A program made the position numbers and the translations under genes. Of a stretch of DNA of 64,000 nucleotides, positions 1 to 12,883 are shown in pieces. The DNA is from Prostheceraeus crozeri (Eukaryota > Platyhelminthes > Polycladida > Euryleptidae). The notes under the pieces are model-generated. The model was not told the DNA's origin. It worked only from the letters and a program-made list of their open reading frames with translations, and ran no database searches. The stretch is from assembly GCA_907163375.1 (NCBI GenBank), contig CAJQUW010007129.1, positions 186,001 through 250,000 of the forward strand, given 5' to 3'. Position 1 is the stretch's first letter, and the number at the start of each line of letters is the position of its first letter.

Positions 1-151
1 CTAAAGATGAAATGTTAGCACCACAACTCCCTAATTGACTCAAGGTTAATGGATTCATCATCCCCAGCGGTCCAATCATTTGCTGCATTTTTCTTAATTG
101 GCGCTCTTTTTCATTGTCGGCAAATTTCACAACAATACTTGACGATGCCCC
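1..151 (-). CDS. CELF/Bruno-like RNA-binding protein, exon after RRM2 (partial at window edge)
   Basis: On the minus strand this exon starts after a pyrimidine-rich acceptor ending CAG (forward 152-154) and reads open for 50 codons to the window edge. It begins [18 protein letters not shown] and continues into a Met/Gln-rich stretch ([15 protein letters not shown]). This is the end of RRM2 plus the start of the linker in CELF proteins, which bind U/GU-rich RNA and control splicing and mRNA fate. The SSS-VVKFAD wording and the Met-rich linker fit CELF3-6/UNC-75 better than CELF1/2. It follows the exon at 8930-9009 in phase 0 (CCG then GGG). The linker and RRM3 must lie to the left, outside the window. 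The family call is firm; the exact orthologue is inferred. Confidence 0.9.
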
Positions 152-3100
152 CTGAAAAATAGAATTAGAGATGAGTTTAAAATCAAATTTGCATAAAAGT
201 CGGGGATAGAAAGACCCAGAAACACCTAGGAGGGTAGTAAATGTTGCTTAGTTTAAGAATAAACACCACCTAAACAACATCAATAGCAACATTGAGTACC
301 CACCATCTCTCATGTTTTGCAGCAGTACTATTTTTCTGTGCTTTAGTAATTAGCAAGAACTGCACATCGGTCTACCACCATATCAGTTAGGTGGAGTAGC
401 AAGGAACTGTTCTTTTCCTCGATGTAATGGGCACGATGACAGAGTGCACTTTCTCCTTAGAACGCGTCACTTCTAGCTTGGCAACGATATTGACATCTAA
501 AGTAATTTTCACACTTCAAGAAAGGAACAAGTTATGGAAGATTCCAACCATATTTGAATGACAATAATCAGGGCTTCGAAAATTTTTCGCCCGAAGAGGC
601 CTGTGAATATTCATATTCTGATCTTACCCAATAATTCGCGAGGCTTCTTTTTCAGCCGTGCGACAACATGATTACATTGCATTCTTCAAGTTGAGCTTTC
701 TTTAACACTGTGACACGGTATTTGCTGCTCTTCCAGATGTTTTATCTTATCTATAGCTTCAAACTTTTATGAGAGAAGCTTAGAGGTTTCTTATTGTACA
801 AGTTCAAAGACGAAATCTCTTTTGCTGAAAGCGCACACTGTAGATGTTCTCGTTGTAGTCTTCATATGATTTAGATAGGAATTCGCATGTGATGAAATTG
901 AGTCATCTTGCATGACATTTTTCATAAATTCTAGTAGCGAACGCATTTAAGCAACAATGCTCAAAATCTTTAACAACAAGCTCGACAACATTCAATTTTC
1001 ATCATTTAGTCGCTCATTTGCTAGTAATACCGTTAATATAAAAAAAACGTAAAGTAAAGTATGTCTCGCATAACATGTTGGAGTATTTACAATATAGTTT
1101 TTGTTATCCATTTAAACATGTCACATTTTGAAGTGAAATGAAAGAGCGATGCTTAAACGAGGATAAATAATCCATGTATTAGTTAATGGAACACATCAGA
1201 GTTCATGAAAAGTTCCGCCAGTATTAATTTATGGCAAAGTATGGAACGAACAGCATTAACCAAGACTCTGACAATACTCTCGACTCTCAGAGTGCTTTCA
1301 GCCACAACAACCAACAATAGTCAATTGCTTATCATCGACGACCAGAGACAATAGACGCCAAATTCATGTCTGAAATTATTTTATGTGTTTACTCGTAATC
1401 TCCACAAATGTGAGATATAAAGATATCTATCAATTAAAATATGACTCTGATCTTATTTGATATTACTTTTGTAGTGATTTTATTAACTCAATCCGCGATA
1501 TTTCATTTCGGTCATATTCGTGCACGAAGCATCAGTTTCCTTAAAATATAGTCGAATTCCTCAAAGCAGTGGTGTATTTTCAACAACGTTTTTTCACAGG
1601 ATACATGCATCGATGACTGTAGACTTCTGAAATTATTGAAGCTTAAAATACAACCTATATATTCATTATTTAATATATTGATAATATTGCTGTCTTTTTA
1701 TTTATTGCATGAGCAAAATCATACAATAGGATAGAAGAAAGCATCACATCGCGGAGCATCCACATAGGGATAAAGCAATTTATATTTACTGATATATTTT
1801 AAATATCCTTATATGCATGTACATGTACATAATTAGTAACTGTATGTCCAGCAGCTACATATGTCCAAATTTTAATACCTCTCCAATTCCATTGCCAAAA
1901 GGAATAATATGTTTAGTAAATATGCTGCAAAATAAAATTATGATCCTATTTGCTAGGATTTGCAACAAATCGCAATTTGGCTACCACTTTTTATGACCAC
2001 ATCCAAGAATAATGATGCTACTGATAGATTAAGGTGGAGTACGGACGGATTACTAAATACAGACGTCACAGGACATACTTCGGCCCCAACGTTTCCTTCT
2101 GTTGTCTAAGCCTTCATCACCATGTCAATGTCACGGTCATTGCAAGTGTCCTCATCCAATATGAAGAATAGTATGTGTATGGATATGTGTATAGTATTGG
2201 TGCATGGATGCTTGACTCAACATATGCCCAGCAACTGACCCATAGTCACAATAAATCTTGAAATTATCTCTTGACTTTGTGTGGTAGAAATACCCAATTC
2301 CCGTATTCAAGGTAGTCAAATTTTTATGTAGCACGAGAGTTATTATTGGAGCAAATGGAAATTAGAAACAAGGGTTGAGTTGGTTGGGGTGAGACTAGCT
2401 GAAAAGAATCATTACTGCCAGACAAGCTACAGTGATGCTGATTACCAATGAAATCACGTATAAATCCTCAGTTGCATGAATTAATCAGCAAATGAAATAT
2501 TCAAAATTTCTACTTTAGATAAAAATTGAGAAAGCATCAGTGCATTTGCACATACACAGTAATTCAATTACCATTGTTAATAGACGTTTTCTGTCGGGCA
2601 CTGCAGAAAGATATTAGCAGAGTTTTTAGAACAAGTGCACTTTTCAAAGTCTTCTACAATAAAGTGAAAGTAGTTTTAATAGAAGTGAGACTTAATTTTC
2701 TAGAAATTAAGCCACTTGACAACATGAAAAATTACAACGATCTTGAAACGCAGACAGATTTTTGCGTGTTTGCCGTGAGTCGTCGCATACAAACAGTTGA
2801 TGAAGAGATAGAAATAGTATTTATTCAATGTTTTGACTACACTGGCTATCAGCTTTAAAAATTACAGAGTTGATAGTAAGCATTGTATACTATTGCAATG
2901 AAAGTTGAATGTCTATATTCAGAAGAAGTAAATGCTGAAATGAATTGCGAAAATTAATTTCGTAACTGCGGATTTATGAAAAACTTAGTACATGCGCATA
3001 CATATTAGTAAAAATCTCTTTCATGCCTGGCATTCATATTAAGCGTCCGTGGCACAAAAAGAACTGCTTATGAGTTTCTGTTCAATTTAGAGATGGCATG

Positions 3101-5031
3101 AATCCAAGTCTCGAGGTTCCATGATCATTCATCATAAATTCAGTTGGAGATGTTTGTTTCAATGTGGTTCACGTGATTGCCCAGAACGCGCATTGAACAT
3201 CCTCGAACTCCGTTGCTATCATTCATCGCAGAAAATTTGCAATTGAGAATATTGGCATTTGATTCAATTTTAATCCGTGACAAACTCATCAGATGGAAAT
3301 TTATATTATTTCATTGGTTGACTCCTCGTGATCTTAATTTACTGTCGGTGGGGTGCTGGAAGTGATGTTCGTGATTTGCATCGCCATCATGTGAATTCTC
3401 ATCACGTTCAATGGAAAATCGCTATCAACAGATAGCTATTGCCCATCCCACTTCCACTGACTAAAACAAAGCGAAAAGTCAGATTTCTGTGGTATGCGAA
3501 ATTAAATCCGTTCAGCACAATAATGAGAGTGGCAGTAGTATCAGGTTTTGTGATAATCTGTAATCGATGCTTAGATTTGTGAGAGATGCTTTATGCGAGC
3601 ACATTTATATGCAAGTAGGTACATGTATCAAGTACAAATACAATGTACTCGTATATCTAATGTTTATGCACATAAAGTACATTTATGTGATACTTCTACT
3701 CGAAATGCTCGTACACCGTCCGAAAAAGCGAAATATTCTGTTCATAAGTCTCATTATTCACTGTTGTAAGTTGATCACGAATCAGTAATCAGTAGTCAAA
3801 CCGATTAAGCGATGGACACTTTGCAAAGATGTACACCTGTAATGCAAAATATTCTAACCAAATTAATTTCAAAGAAAGCAATTTTATTTATTCAAAAGTT
3901 TTTTCTTCAACGGGAGTCTGAAAATGTTGCCTTGCTATTTTTCAAATGCAAGGTAGTTTTACTCGCACATGAGGAAAAAATTCAGGAAAAAATTTTCAAT
4001 AGTAAAATCATAAACAAAACATAATGAAGTTTTGAAGTTGATTGAAAACAGAGTATTACTGTGATGTCATTTAAGTTTTTTTTCTAAACATTTAAATGTG
4101 TGTAAATAGATTAACTTTGAGATAAATACGTGTACATCCGCATACTTTCGTAAATTCTATCGAATTCCTGGGTGTTGAAGTTCTCATATACCGGTATGGT
4201 TGTACAGAATAAGTAGATTGCGGGAGATCCACCTCCTGAATTTGGGGTAATTCGATGGCATGTAGGTTTGATCGTTATTTATCACTTTTTGCTTATTGTA
4301 TGCTATCACGACTCCATGTATTAAAAAAGTCATCGAATAGTTATGTTCTTTTCATTTTCATTCAAGATACATCTCCAAGCTCATGTTTGGAACTCTTCAA
4401 AAATCAAAAAAGCTTCCCTAGAAATTTGCATTTGAAATGTGAAGTGCTTTGACAATGTACAACAATTCGTCCTCATCAGAATAAGCAACAGAACTGATCA
4501 GACTTCTGATTCCTCAAATCTTTTTTTTGGTAAGTGGGAAAGAATACTTTGTTGATAAATCATTAAGGCATAAGACCGGTGCAAACGCACTAAAATGCTG
4601 GCATGATACGAGTGCTTTAATTTTTACTTACCTTCGTATGGTTCTTTAACTCAGGCTGGAGGATAAAAACATCAAACGAATAATGATTTCAATAATACGG
4701 TATTTGAAGAAAACCCCATTCAATATGATAATCTGCTATATCACTTCAATAGACTTCAGAAATTCACTAAGTATTAAGTGTCCATGGTATAATAGTCCGG
4801 GAACATGCCTTGGGAACGAAGGGTTCGAGATTCGAGACATGCTCAATACACAATTGGGTGCAACGAAAAGTGACAGTTTCGTCACTCACTGCACGCTGCG
4901 AAAAAACAGCAGTGTAACATCAAAAATGATGTCGATAATTAGAATAATTAAATGCACAATTGTTCGTTACATTCTATATGGCTTCCAGTTGGACAACTCG
5001 CGTGATGCTTGGATACTACTATCGATATCTA
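152..5031. other. intron sequence of the CELF-like gene, nothing recognised
   Basis: This is the left part of the 8.8-kb intron between the exons at 8930-9009 and 1-151. It is AT-rich. Open frames at 2526-2858 and 4683-5054 have no recognisable domain and look like chance. Confidence 0.6.
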
Positions 5032-6512
5032 CAGATTGTTTCATAAAGAATTGAATTGGGTTAAGGTAACTTACGTACAGAAAGTCGTTTCCAAATTCAA
5101 CAAACTTTATGACCATACCCCAAATATAGCAGTCAGTAGACTTAATAATGTTTCAATCTTTTGCTATTTGTTTGGAATTCAATTCCCATTTTCATCACTA
5201 ACCGGAAAGCGTGACTCGTCACTCTCACGCATTCATAACCGACAGATCACACATTCTAGAAAGACGAGAACAATGCTGTGTAATCGAAAGACATCGAATT
5301 CATTCATTTCATTGTTTTGTGTCTCTTAGTAACATGCGAACTGCTGTACTGAAAGCTTACCAGAAAGGCTATCTTAGGGGTCAAGCTAAGGCTTCGATCC
5401 GAAGTGGCCGGCCAGTTACCATTGTGTCGCAATAATTAAAGGTCCCCAAAAGTACTATTTACTTTTGGTTGCGTAGAGACTGGCAGCGGCCTGATGGAAG
5501 GTCTTCTGGCCGACCAAGGCTGACTTCTCGCAGGTCAAATTGCTGCACCACCAGTGTGGTCGATAGTGATCCCTCTACCTCTTTATCTGAGCTTTCAGCA
5601 GGTTCAAATCTTTCCAGGACAACTGTTTGGAGACGACTTAAGGAGTTGAACTGCTCCACTCGTAAGAGACCATCGAAGCTGAATCTGTCCGAGCGACACA
5701 AGAAACTGAGACTACAGAGGTCCATGAAGCGTTGCCACTGGCCGAATCAGTGATCACGTGTTGTTTGGTCGGATGAGTCAGTTGTGCGAATAAAATTCAA
5801 AGATGTATGTCTACGCCTTTGGCTGAAGTCTGGGCAAGACATTCCAGATCTTTTTTTACATCGAGGAGTCAGGACGATTGCAGGAAATTGCTCAACTAGG
5901 GAACCATTTGGAGTGATGGTCGCAGTTCACTGCATGTTATGAGGGAAAACATGAACTCCGAACGCTACATTCGAGTGCTCGAAGAACATGTTTATCCTTT
6001 AGCATCCTATTTAGGTGATCCATCATCTGATTGGATTCTCATGGATGACAATGCTCCATGCTATCGTGCCAGGGCAACTCAATTATATACAAGACAAGCA
6101 GAGATACGAACCCTATACTGGCCGGCAAGGTCTCCTGACTTGAATTCAATCGAGCATGTCTGGTCTATCTTGAAACGACGAGTTCGTCGACGAATTTGCC
6201 CTGGCAATGATTTGAATCGGTTGGAATCTTTAGTGAGGTAGGAGTGGAATCAGATTGATCAACAATTGATCAGAAATTTGATCGGCAGTATGCCTAATCG
6301 CATCCGAAAGGTAATGGAACTTAGCGGAGACAAATCTGGCAACTAGGGAACGCACCCATCCTAGGGGAGGCCTTTACTGGGCCAACATATAACAAAGAAA
6401 AATATTTAATATAATACAGGAAACAAATTCATTCAATTATAGTTAAAAACTTGCGGTCAACTATAAAATGTTGCTGTTTTATCTAATTTCTAACTATTTA
6501 TGAAACGGACTG
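5032..6512 (+). mobile_element. Tc1/mariner (DD34E) transposon, decayed, in a CELF intron
   Basis: The left end CAGATTGTTTCATAAAG follows a TA (5030-5031). The right end reads GAAACGGACTG and is followed by CA, probably a mutated TA duplication. The two ends are unequal inverted repeats: one reads CAGATTGTTTCAT and the other, in reverse complement, CAGTCCGTTTCAT. The same unequal pair bounds the elements at 50829-52394 and 59221-60356. Those two resemble each other internally far more than either resembles this copy, so this is an older or separate subfamily. The element lies opposite to host gene transcription. Confidence 0.85.
5336..6346 (+). pseudogene. Tc1-type transposase pseudogene
   Basis: This encodes a cut-and-paste DDE transposase that would bind the element ends and insert at TA. 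N-terminal helix-turn-helix remains are visible (MRTAVLKAYQKGYLRG, then KSTIYFWLRRDW). A second HTH region follows (LSRTTVWRRLKEL). The first catalytic Asp lies in VVWSDESVV. The second is in WILMDDNAPCYRA, and the Glu in SPDLNSIEHVW, with exactly 34 residues between them. The C-terminus ends at a TAG at 6344-6346. The frame has stops at about 5433, 5751 and 6239 and at least one frameshift between 5760 and 5939, so no active protein can be made. About 335 codons is normal Tc1 length. Confidence 0.85.
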
Positions 6513-8929
6513 CATGATCATTAGAAATTATCTATGGTGGCTCTTCTAAATTGAAATTGTCCGATGTGTTTATTGAGACAAATGAGTTTTTTCCAAAAGT
6601 TTAACAAGTAGAAATAGGGAAGCTTTCCGTCTTTGAATAGTATGTTGTCTTTGAGGTTGGCTGCGAATGCCAATTTGGCCAATGCAGTCTTAAAATGCTC
6701 GTTTTCAAATCTTCCTTCGTATAAATGAATCAAAAATTTTTGATCTTCAGAAATCATGAACATTTGGTTTTCAAAATATCAATTTTTACTTTGACCGGTT
6801 TCAATTTCGCTACCTGGATGTCCTATATAAGGACGTTCATCTAGAACTAAGGCATACAACCTCGCTCTTGTGACCGGATGCTTTCCCAGCACATGTTCTC
6901 CAAACATCCTATCTTCCTAGACATTTTACATTTCTTGATTTATATTCAATCTTGGAATGTGCTTGCATAATTTGTATTTTTGACGCTCAATGTTGTACAA
7001 TCATGATTGGTATAATAACAGGCCCTACTAATGCATGCTTGCATCATTTTGAAAGGATTGTTTCGGGCAGCTATGCTGAAATTTACATTTCTGCTTTTTA
7101 TCCTTATAGGTAGAGCTTCCTGAAAAGATTCTTAGAAATTCTCAACGATTTAACTGAATTTTAAAAGAAATGTTCATTTCGCGTCTTGCATGTGTGCCTG
7201 ACTACTCATGAATTCATTGCAAGTAATGCGCCAGATATTTTATGGATGGAAACGAATGCGTCTAAAAGATGAGTTTTTTGAAACATTCGGTAAAAGTATC
7301 TTCAAGCGGAATGTGTTAACCGCAGTTATTGTATCCAATTCATGAAAATCATGAATCTGTCATTCGGCGGAAAACGAAATTTGCATTGAAAAACCAAAGT
7401 CAATGTTTGAGAACCGAAATACAGCTCCTGGCTTTTCATAAATCCAAAGAAAAATTCATAAAGGTAAATGATTTCTTTAATAACTGTAAAAAGTCAAAAT
7501 TTTTAAGGGTAGGCATTTAAGAGAGAAAACTATTTTCGCTGCGAATGACCACGAACATTTGTGCATTCGTTCATTTTGTACTCTAGCTTTGTACATCTTT
7601 TTCGAAAGTATCCTTCACATCGCACAGTTTACAGAACATGCACACCAGCATGCTACTGCCACATAGCTGGTACCTAAAATGATTCATCATGACACCAGTT
7701 TACTTCTGGTCCCTCATGGATTTTATTTGAAGTTGGTTGGGGTATCAGCTACTATGCACATATTAATATTCTATCAGAACTCGCAACTACAGACTTCAAA
7801 AAGCTAAATGCATATTATTCATGAAATCTCACTTTTTGGCATGCTGATGCAGCAGCGTGTAAAAATCATTTTCGCATAGATCTGACAGATATACAAATGT
7901 TTTGGCGAATTAAAATCCACACTCGCGTACTTGCATGCATGATTTCAGTAAAATATGTCAGGCAGTTTGCTATGTTTGTGCATGAAAACCAATTAGTCGT
8001 TTTTTTATCTGATTTTAGCAATTTATTCATTTTCTGAATTAGATGTCACAGGTTCACATAAGTAATAAGTCAATGCTTTTATGTCAAAGCTCTAAGACAA
8101 ACGATAATGAATGTTGCTCATCGAATCAAAATTATATTTGAGAGTTTGTACAAATTGCGGAAAATTTGCGATTCTCTATCAAATGAATATCAGTATGTGG
8201 TATGACTTGATCGAATTACATGAAAACTTAAAATCTGATTGAGTACATGTAGGTAATAAACCTTATGTATGAAGGGTGAAAGAGGACTATAATTACTCTC
8301 ATTAAGAATCAATTGGATAAACTCCATAAATATTGAAAAATATTGAAACTGTTCCTGAACTAAAACATTCTTATCGCACGTGCTACTGATAATCAGTAAT
8401 AGTCATCAATATGTAGAATTGTTTTTGAAAAAAAGAATTGGAAGCTAAGTTTTGCACATTGCATATTTAAATGTTCATGGCATTAGCAATCAGATTTGCA
8501 GTTACAGCTCGCTTTGATAGATTATTTTGGGGAACATTCGTACTTCAAAATTTTCAGCGGGTGTTTCTCATAACATTGTAAAACCTATCATTCTAGACTC
8601 TAAAGACAGGCTCTGGCATCCATTATTATTTGCATAGCTCAATGATATGATTCTAAATAACACGAATTATTTGTAAATGTAATCCATGCATGAAGTTGTT
8701 CAGATTAGGTTCGATTAGACCAATATTGCTCTTTTAGCGAATGTGTTCCCATGTGTTCAAATGTAATCCAATTGGATGTGTTCTTATTGTTTTCCATAAT
8801 TTTTGGAAATATACACTCACTGACGCATTGACTTATAGCTCGCTTTAATTATGCTTTTAGTTTACCCTGACTATTCATACATTCTTCCTTTTCTGAAATT
8901 CATCACTCAAATAAATATTCTTCTCTCAC
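6513..8929. other. intron sequence, nothing recognised
   Basis: AT-rich intronic DNA between the Tc1 element and the 80-nt RRM2 exon. I see no domain-bearing frame or clear repeat. Confidence 0.6.
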
Positions 8930-9009
8930 CGGCATTGTTTGGCTTCCGTGGACTGCATTGATGGCTGCTTGAGCTTCGGAATGGCTGGAAAATTTGACGA
9001 ATGCACAAC
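8930..9009 (-). CDS. CELF-like gene, RRM2 second exon (80 nt)
   Basis: On the minus strand the exon runs from an acceptor TTTTCAG (forward 9010-9016) to a donor CCG|gtgaga (forward 8924-8929). With the last base of the previous exon it reads [17 protein letters not shown] and continues to GSQTMP. This is RNP1 (KGCAFVKF) and the following helix of RRM2. The length of 80 nt equals the matching vertebrate CELF exon, and the phases (1 in, 0 out) agree with both neighbours. RNP1 aromatics contact RNA bases. No change disturbs the exon. Confidence 0.93.
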
Positions 9010-9199
9010 CTGAAAATAAATATATGCATGTTTGTGTGAATCTCAATGATTCATCTGCGAAAATGCAAAAAATTAAAACTTTTCATGTTAATGTAGCATG
9101 AGTTATCATTAATTTGATGATGGTCTCCCTTAAGGTACTCCCATTGGTATTCATGGTTCATCTAGAAATTGCCATTGTGCTACGCAAGCAATTCTTCAA

Positions 9200-9710
9200 G
9201 GGAACCGTGCATGGTACTATCATACGGCAAGACATCATCAATTTGACAATGAATTGCAAGCTTTAATCAGAGCCGCGATCATTGCCTCCCCCGGAGACTT
9301 GTTAGTGACTGACATAAGACCATTATTATCGTTAGCCAAATCATCGGAAACTCTCTTCTGGATCAAGGCTATAATTCAAAGGAAGGCAATGAGAATAATG
9401 TATATTCCTTCGGCTATGCAACCCGCGGATCCTATCTCTCGTGGTGCTTTCCTTTCTTGGTACGTATACGTTCCAACCTTCCTGGAGCCACTTTACTAAC
9501 TCTTCGTTCTCCATAATGTTCTCTCTCAAGCTCCAGGAGGGTTGGAACGTGACGTCATTTTATCGATTTGTGACGTTCTTCTGTTGTTAGTATATAATGT
9601 AATCTTCCTAAATGTTTTCAGTTCTCATGCGCGGTAAAGGTTGTAAGCGTAAGAGATCCTGTATGTCGTATCGGAAATAAACAAAATTTTTTGTCGAATC
9701 TTTTTGGATT
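9200..9710 (+). mobile_element. retroelement remnant: RNase H-like end of pol plus LTR-like sequence (fossil)
   Basis: A frame running to a stop at about 9499 has an RNase H-like order: LLVTDIRPLLSLAKS, then a hydrophobic stretch, then ending MQPADPISRG. This resembles the last part of pol in LTR-type elements. Downstream come a purine run (AGGAGGG), a TATA-like box and an AATAAA box before 9700, as expected for a terminal repeat. A 21-bp inverted repeat (9468-9488 / 9530-9550) spans the stop codon. It is an old, broken fragment in a CELF intron, cut off on its right by the LINE. The family is uncertain; it could be Ty3-like or another RNase H-bearing retroelement. Confidence 0.4.
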
Positions 9711-9713
9711 CTA

Positions 9714-12700
9714 ATGGTCATCAAATCCTTTTACTACATGAGGAATACCATCTTCGTATTCTATCTTATATTGAGTTGGAGAAATTTCATCATGCCTGTT
9801 CCTTTCAATGAGCTTCAAGATTTCAGGAAGAAATTTGAAAGCCAGCTATGTGTTGCGCATATTAACGTCAACTCTGTCAGAAAGGAGGAAGACCGGCCTC
9901 TTTTAACGTTAAAGAAAGACTATCTACACAAATTAAAACTAGATATTCTTTGCATACAGGAGACAAAGCTAGATGGCAGTACTTCTGATGCTGAGCTTCT
10001 TACACCTGGTTACCGCATCTACCGAGAAGGAAGAAAGAAGCGAGGTGGAATCCTAATCTATACACGGGAAACTTTGCCGATCACAAGAATACCCTGTATT
10101 TCTCAAGGCAGAAATTTTCAAGCCGTAGAATGTGTCATGTTGCACATCAACTCTACAGTCTCTAATTTCGTACTGGTATGTTTATATCGCAGACCTTCGA
10201 TTTCTCTTTCTACTGCTCGTGCAGAAATCAGTAGCATTCTAACAATTGCTAGTTCAATTGAATCAAATATTGTGATTATTGGAGATTTGAATCTTTGTGT
10301 GATTGGAACTCATCAGAAGCAAAATGAGGATCTGATGGAAGATCTTTGTGTTCAATTTGGTGTGAATTACATTATAAAGGAAGTAACAAGACCTCAAAGT
10401 GCCTCGTGCCTTGATCAAATTCTAACAAATGAGGACTTCATACTTGACGTCAGAGTTCATGAGCCTGGCCTCTCTGATCATTACATGATAGTGTCAATTT
10501 TAGATTTTGACCGCCCTGTGATGGAAAAGCGCACGTTCAGGTGCAGGTCTTTCAAGAGATTTAACCCAGAAAAGTTCTTGGTGGATCTACAGGAAGCTAT
10601 GCCAGTATTTGGTATATGTAGTATTTTCGATTCAATTGATGATATGTACAATTACGTGCGCTTGGTATACACCAAAATATTGGACCAACATGCGCCCATG
10701 AAAGAAATCAGATTTCGACAAAATTCGATACCATGGTTCAACGGAAAGATCGCCTTCGCAAGAAAGCAGAAACACTACTGGTTGAATAGAACTCCCATTG
10801 ACAACAGAACTGGTAAACGAAATCAAACTTCCTATGCATGGGAACGCAAGACATTCTGGCAAAGAGAAGAGAGAAGACTTAGTAGAAAAGCGGCAGCAGA
10901 ATTCTTTGCCGAAAAATGCAATTCAGATAACAGCAGTGATTTCTACAGAACATTCGAAGTGTATTTGCACAGCAAAAAAGTGAAAGATTCAACGAAAATA
11001 ATTTTGAAGGACAACTCAGAATACAATGTATGTGATAGTGAAGTGGCAACTAAGCTCGGAAACCACTTTGTGAGCACTGGTTTGAATGTTGATGCATGTT
11101 CGTTGCATGAGCAACAGTTTGCAGACTTTGATGATCATTTAAGCATCAATCTTATAGCCAAGCAGAATCCGAACCCACCAGCATTCAGTTTCGAGAGAAC
11201 AAGTTCAATGGAAGTTGAATCATCCATTCAATGCTTGAATAGCTCAAAAGCAGTTGGGATTGACGATATACCAAGCAGAGCAATTAAGCTATCAGCTCAT
11301 GTCATCAGCTGGGTGATTGCTCATGTCTTCAATGAGATGGTTTCAAGATGCGAATTTCCAATTGATCTGAAGAATAGACTGTGGACGCCTGTCTTTAAGA
11401 GTGGAGAAAGAACTGATGTGACTAGATATAGGGCTGTGACGATTTTGCCACACTTTGCAAAGGTTGTAGAGACAATCATGACTAACCAATTCTCAGCACA
11501 TATTCTACCATTGCTTTCGCATATCAGTTTGTGTACAAGAAAAATCATAGCACTGAGACTGCACTGCTGTATATTGTTGAGTCACTAAAGCTTGCTGTCG
11601 ATTCAAAGCAAATTGTCGGGGTTATTTCTTTGGATCTGTCTGCAGCATTTGATAGCATACCACATGAGCTGCTTCTGAAAAAGCTGCAAAAATATGGAAT
11701 GTCAACTGAAGCGGTAAGCTTAATGAGATCGTACTTAGTGAATCGCCAAAATCGTGTGAAAGTGACTGACAAGATTTCACAGGAGTCGTTCATGACAAGA
11801 TCAGGCATACCCCAAGGTTCAAGATGGGGTCCACTCATTTGGAATGTGTTTTTGAATGATTTGCTTCCTATGATACGAACATATGGTGCTGATGTCATTG
11901 CATATGCTGACGATATCACAATTTGGGTAAAAGGTGACAATGACACCAACGTCCAAAACAAACTGGACACTTTGCTACCTGCCATATATAAATGGTTTCG
12001 AGAAAATGGACTCAAGCCTAACCCGGAAAAATTTCAATGTCTTGGATTGGGCTCTACGAGTGACAATTTAAGATTTAGATCTGATTCACATGAATGCAAA
12101 AACTTGACATGTATCAAGCTGCTGGGCATGTACATAGACAAAGCATTCACATTGAGAAGCATGTAAAGCATACTACAAAGCTTATTGCATGGAAGCTAAC
12201 CGGAATCAAGAGACTCAAACAGTCTGTGAGCCGAAAAGTGAGATGGCGACTAATACAGACATATGTACTACCTCACTTTCATTACTCTTCATCTTTTTGT
12301 GTCTTTATTTCAAACAGATATAAGCTAAAATTGCAGACAATGTATAACCGATGTCTGCGTGCATGTGACAGGTTGAATTGCATTGAACCACATATTGAAC
12401 TTTCATTGAATGATTATGAATTGAATATCCATTGGCATGTCAAGTTATTTCGAATCATGCAATCTATTTGCAAGACATTGACTGCTCATGAACAATCAGT
12501 GGATTTGAGACATTTCCTTGCTATGTTCCAATTTCATCCTGGCTATGCACCTGTAGTTTTTCAGGAAATGTTTCAGCTATGCAAGAATCCTAGACGCAAT
12601 GTCCTCATACAGCCGAAAGTTCAAACAGTGAAATACGGACAACGATCGATGCGATTCTATGGTGCAAGCTTTTGGAACAAAATGCCCCCTGAAATTCGTG

Positions 12701-12789
12701 GATTGAAATCTTCCTCTGAAATTGTGACGAACTACATCAAGACCTTCTTGCGGAAGGTAAGAAGGCATCTCTTTAACTTTTTTGCTTGA
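9714..12789 (+). pseudogene. LINE ORF2: APE-type endonuclease and reverse transcriptase
   Basis: From about residue 45 an exonuclease-endonuclease-phosphatase domain shows LCVAHINVNS, the catalytic IQETKLD, GDLNLC and the SDHY motif, so it should nick target DNA. RT blocks follow: SSKAVGIDDIPSRAIK, RYRAVTILPHFAKVVE, VYKKNHSTETAL, LDLSAAFDSIPH, GIPQGSRWGPLIWN and the catalytic box AYADDI. The C-terminal region (CDRLNCIEPHIEL to ASFWNKMPPEIRG) is typical of CR1/L2/jockey LINEs. Reading passes through three frames, with one shift near 11516 and one near 12135. The three pieces are 9714-11588, 11531-12166 and 12094-12789. No other decay is obvious. Confidence 0.9.
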
Positions 12790-12883
12790 TCATTTTATGT
12801 TCGTATTTTGTTGTGTGATGCTGTAGTAGGCAAGTCACATGCACGTCACGTGTAGTGAGTATATAATAAATTGAATTGAATTG
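9714..12883 (+). mobile_element. LINE (CR1/L2/jockey-like, APE endonuclease + RT) nearly full length
   Basis: This is a non-LTR retrotransposon inserted antisense to the CELF-like gene in the intron between its 129-nt and 80-nt exons. The order is endonuclease, then RT, then a C-terminal region, then a short 3' tail. The tail has AATAAA followed by a (TTGAA)n run (about 12865-12883), as in LINEs that end in short microsatellites rather than poly(A). I find no separate ORF1, so the 5' end may be truncated. It has only two frameshifts and long open frames, so it is fairly young. A short antisense copy of a related tail sits inside the PLE at about 29203. Confidence 0.9.

Noticed and set aside
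2526-2858. 110-codon plus-strand frame in an intron
   Set aside because: No recognisable domain and antisense to the host gene.
4466-4479. Reverse complement CTGATGAGGACGAA, hammerhead-like
   Set aside because: No stem II between CTGATGA and GAA, no cleavage triplet or stem I partners, and no repeat context. Probably chance.
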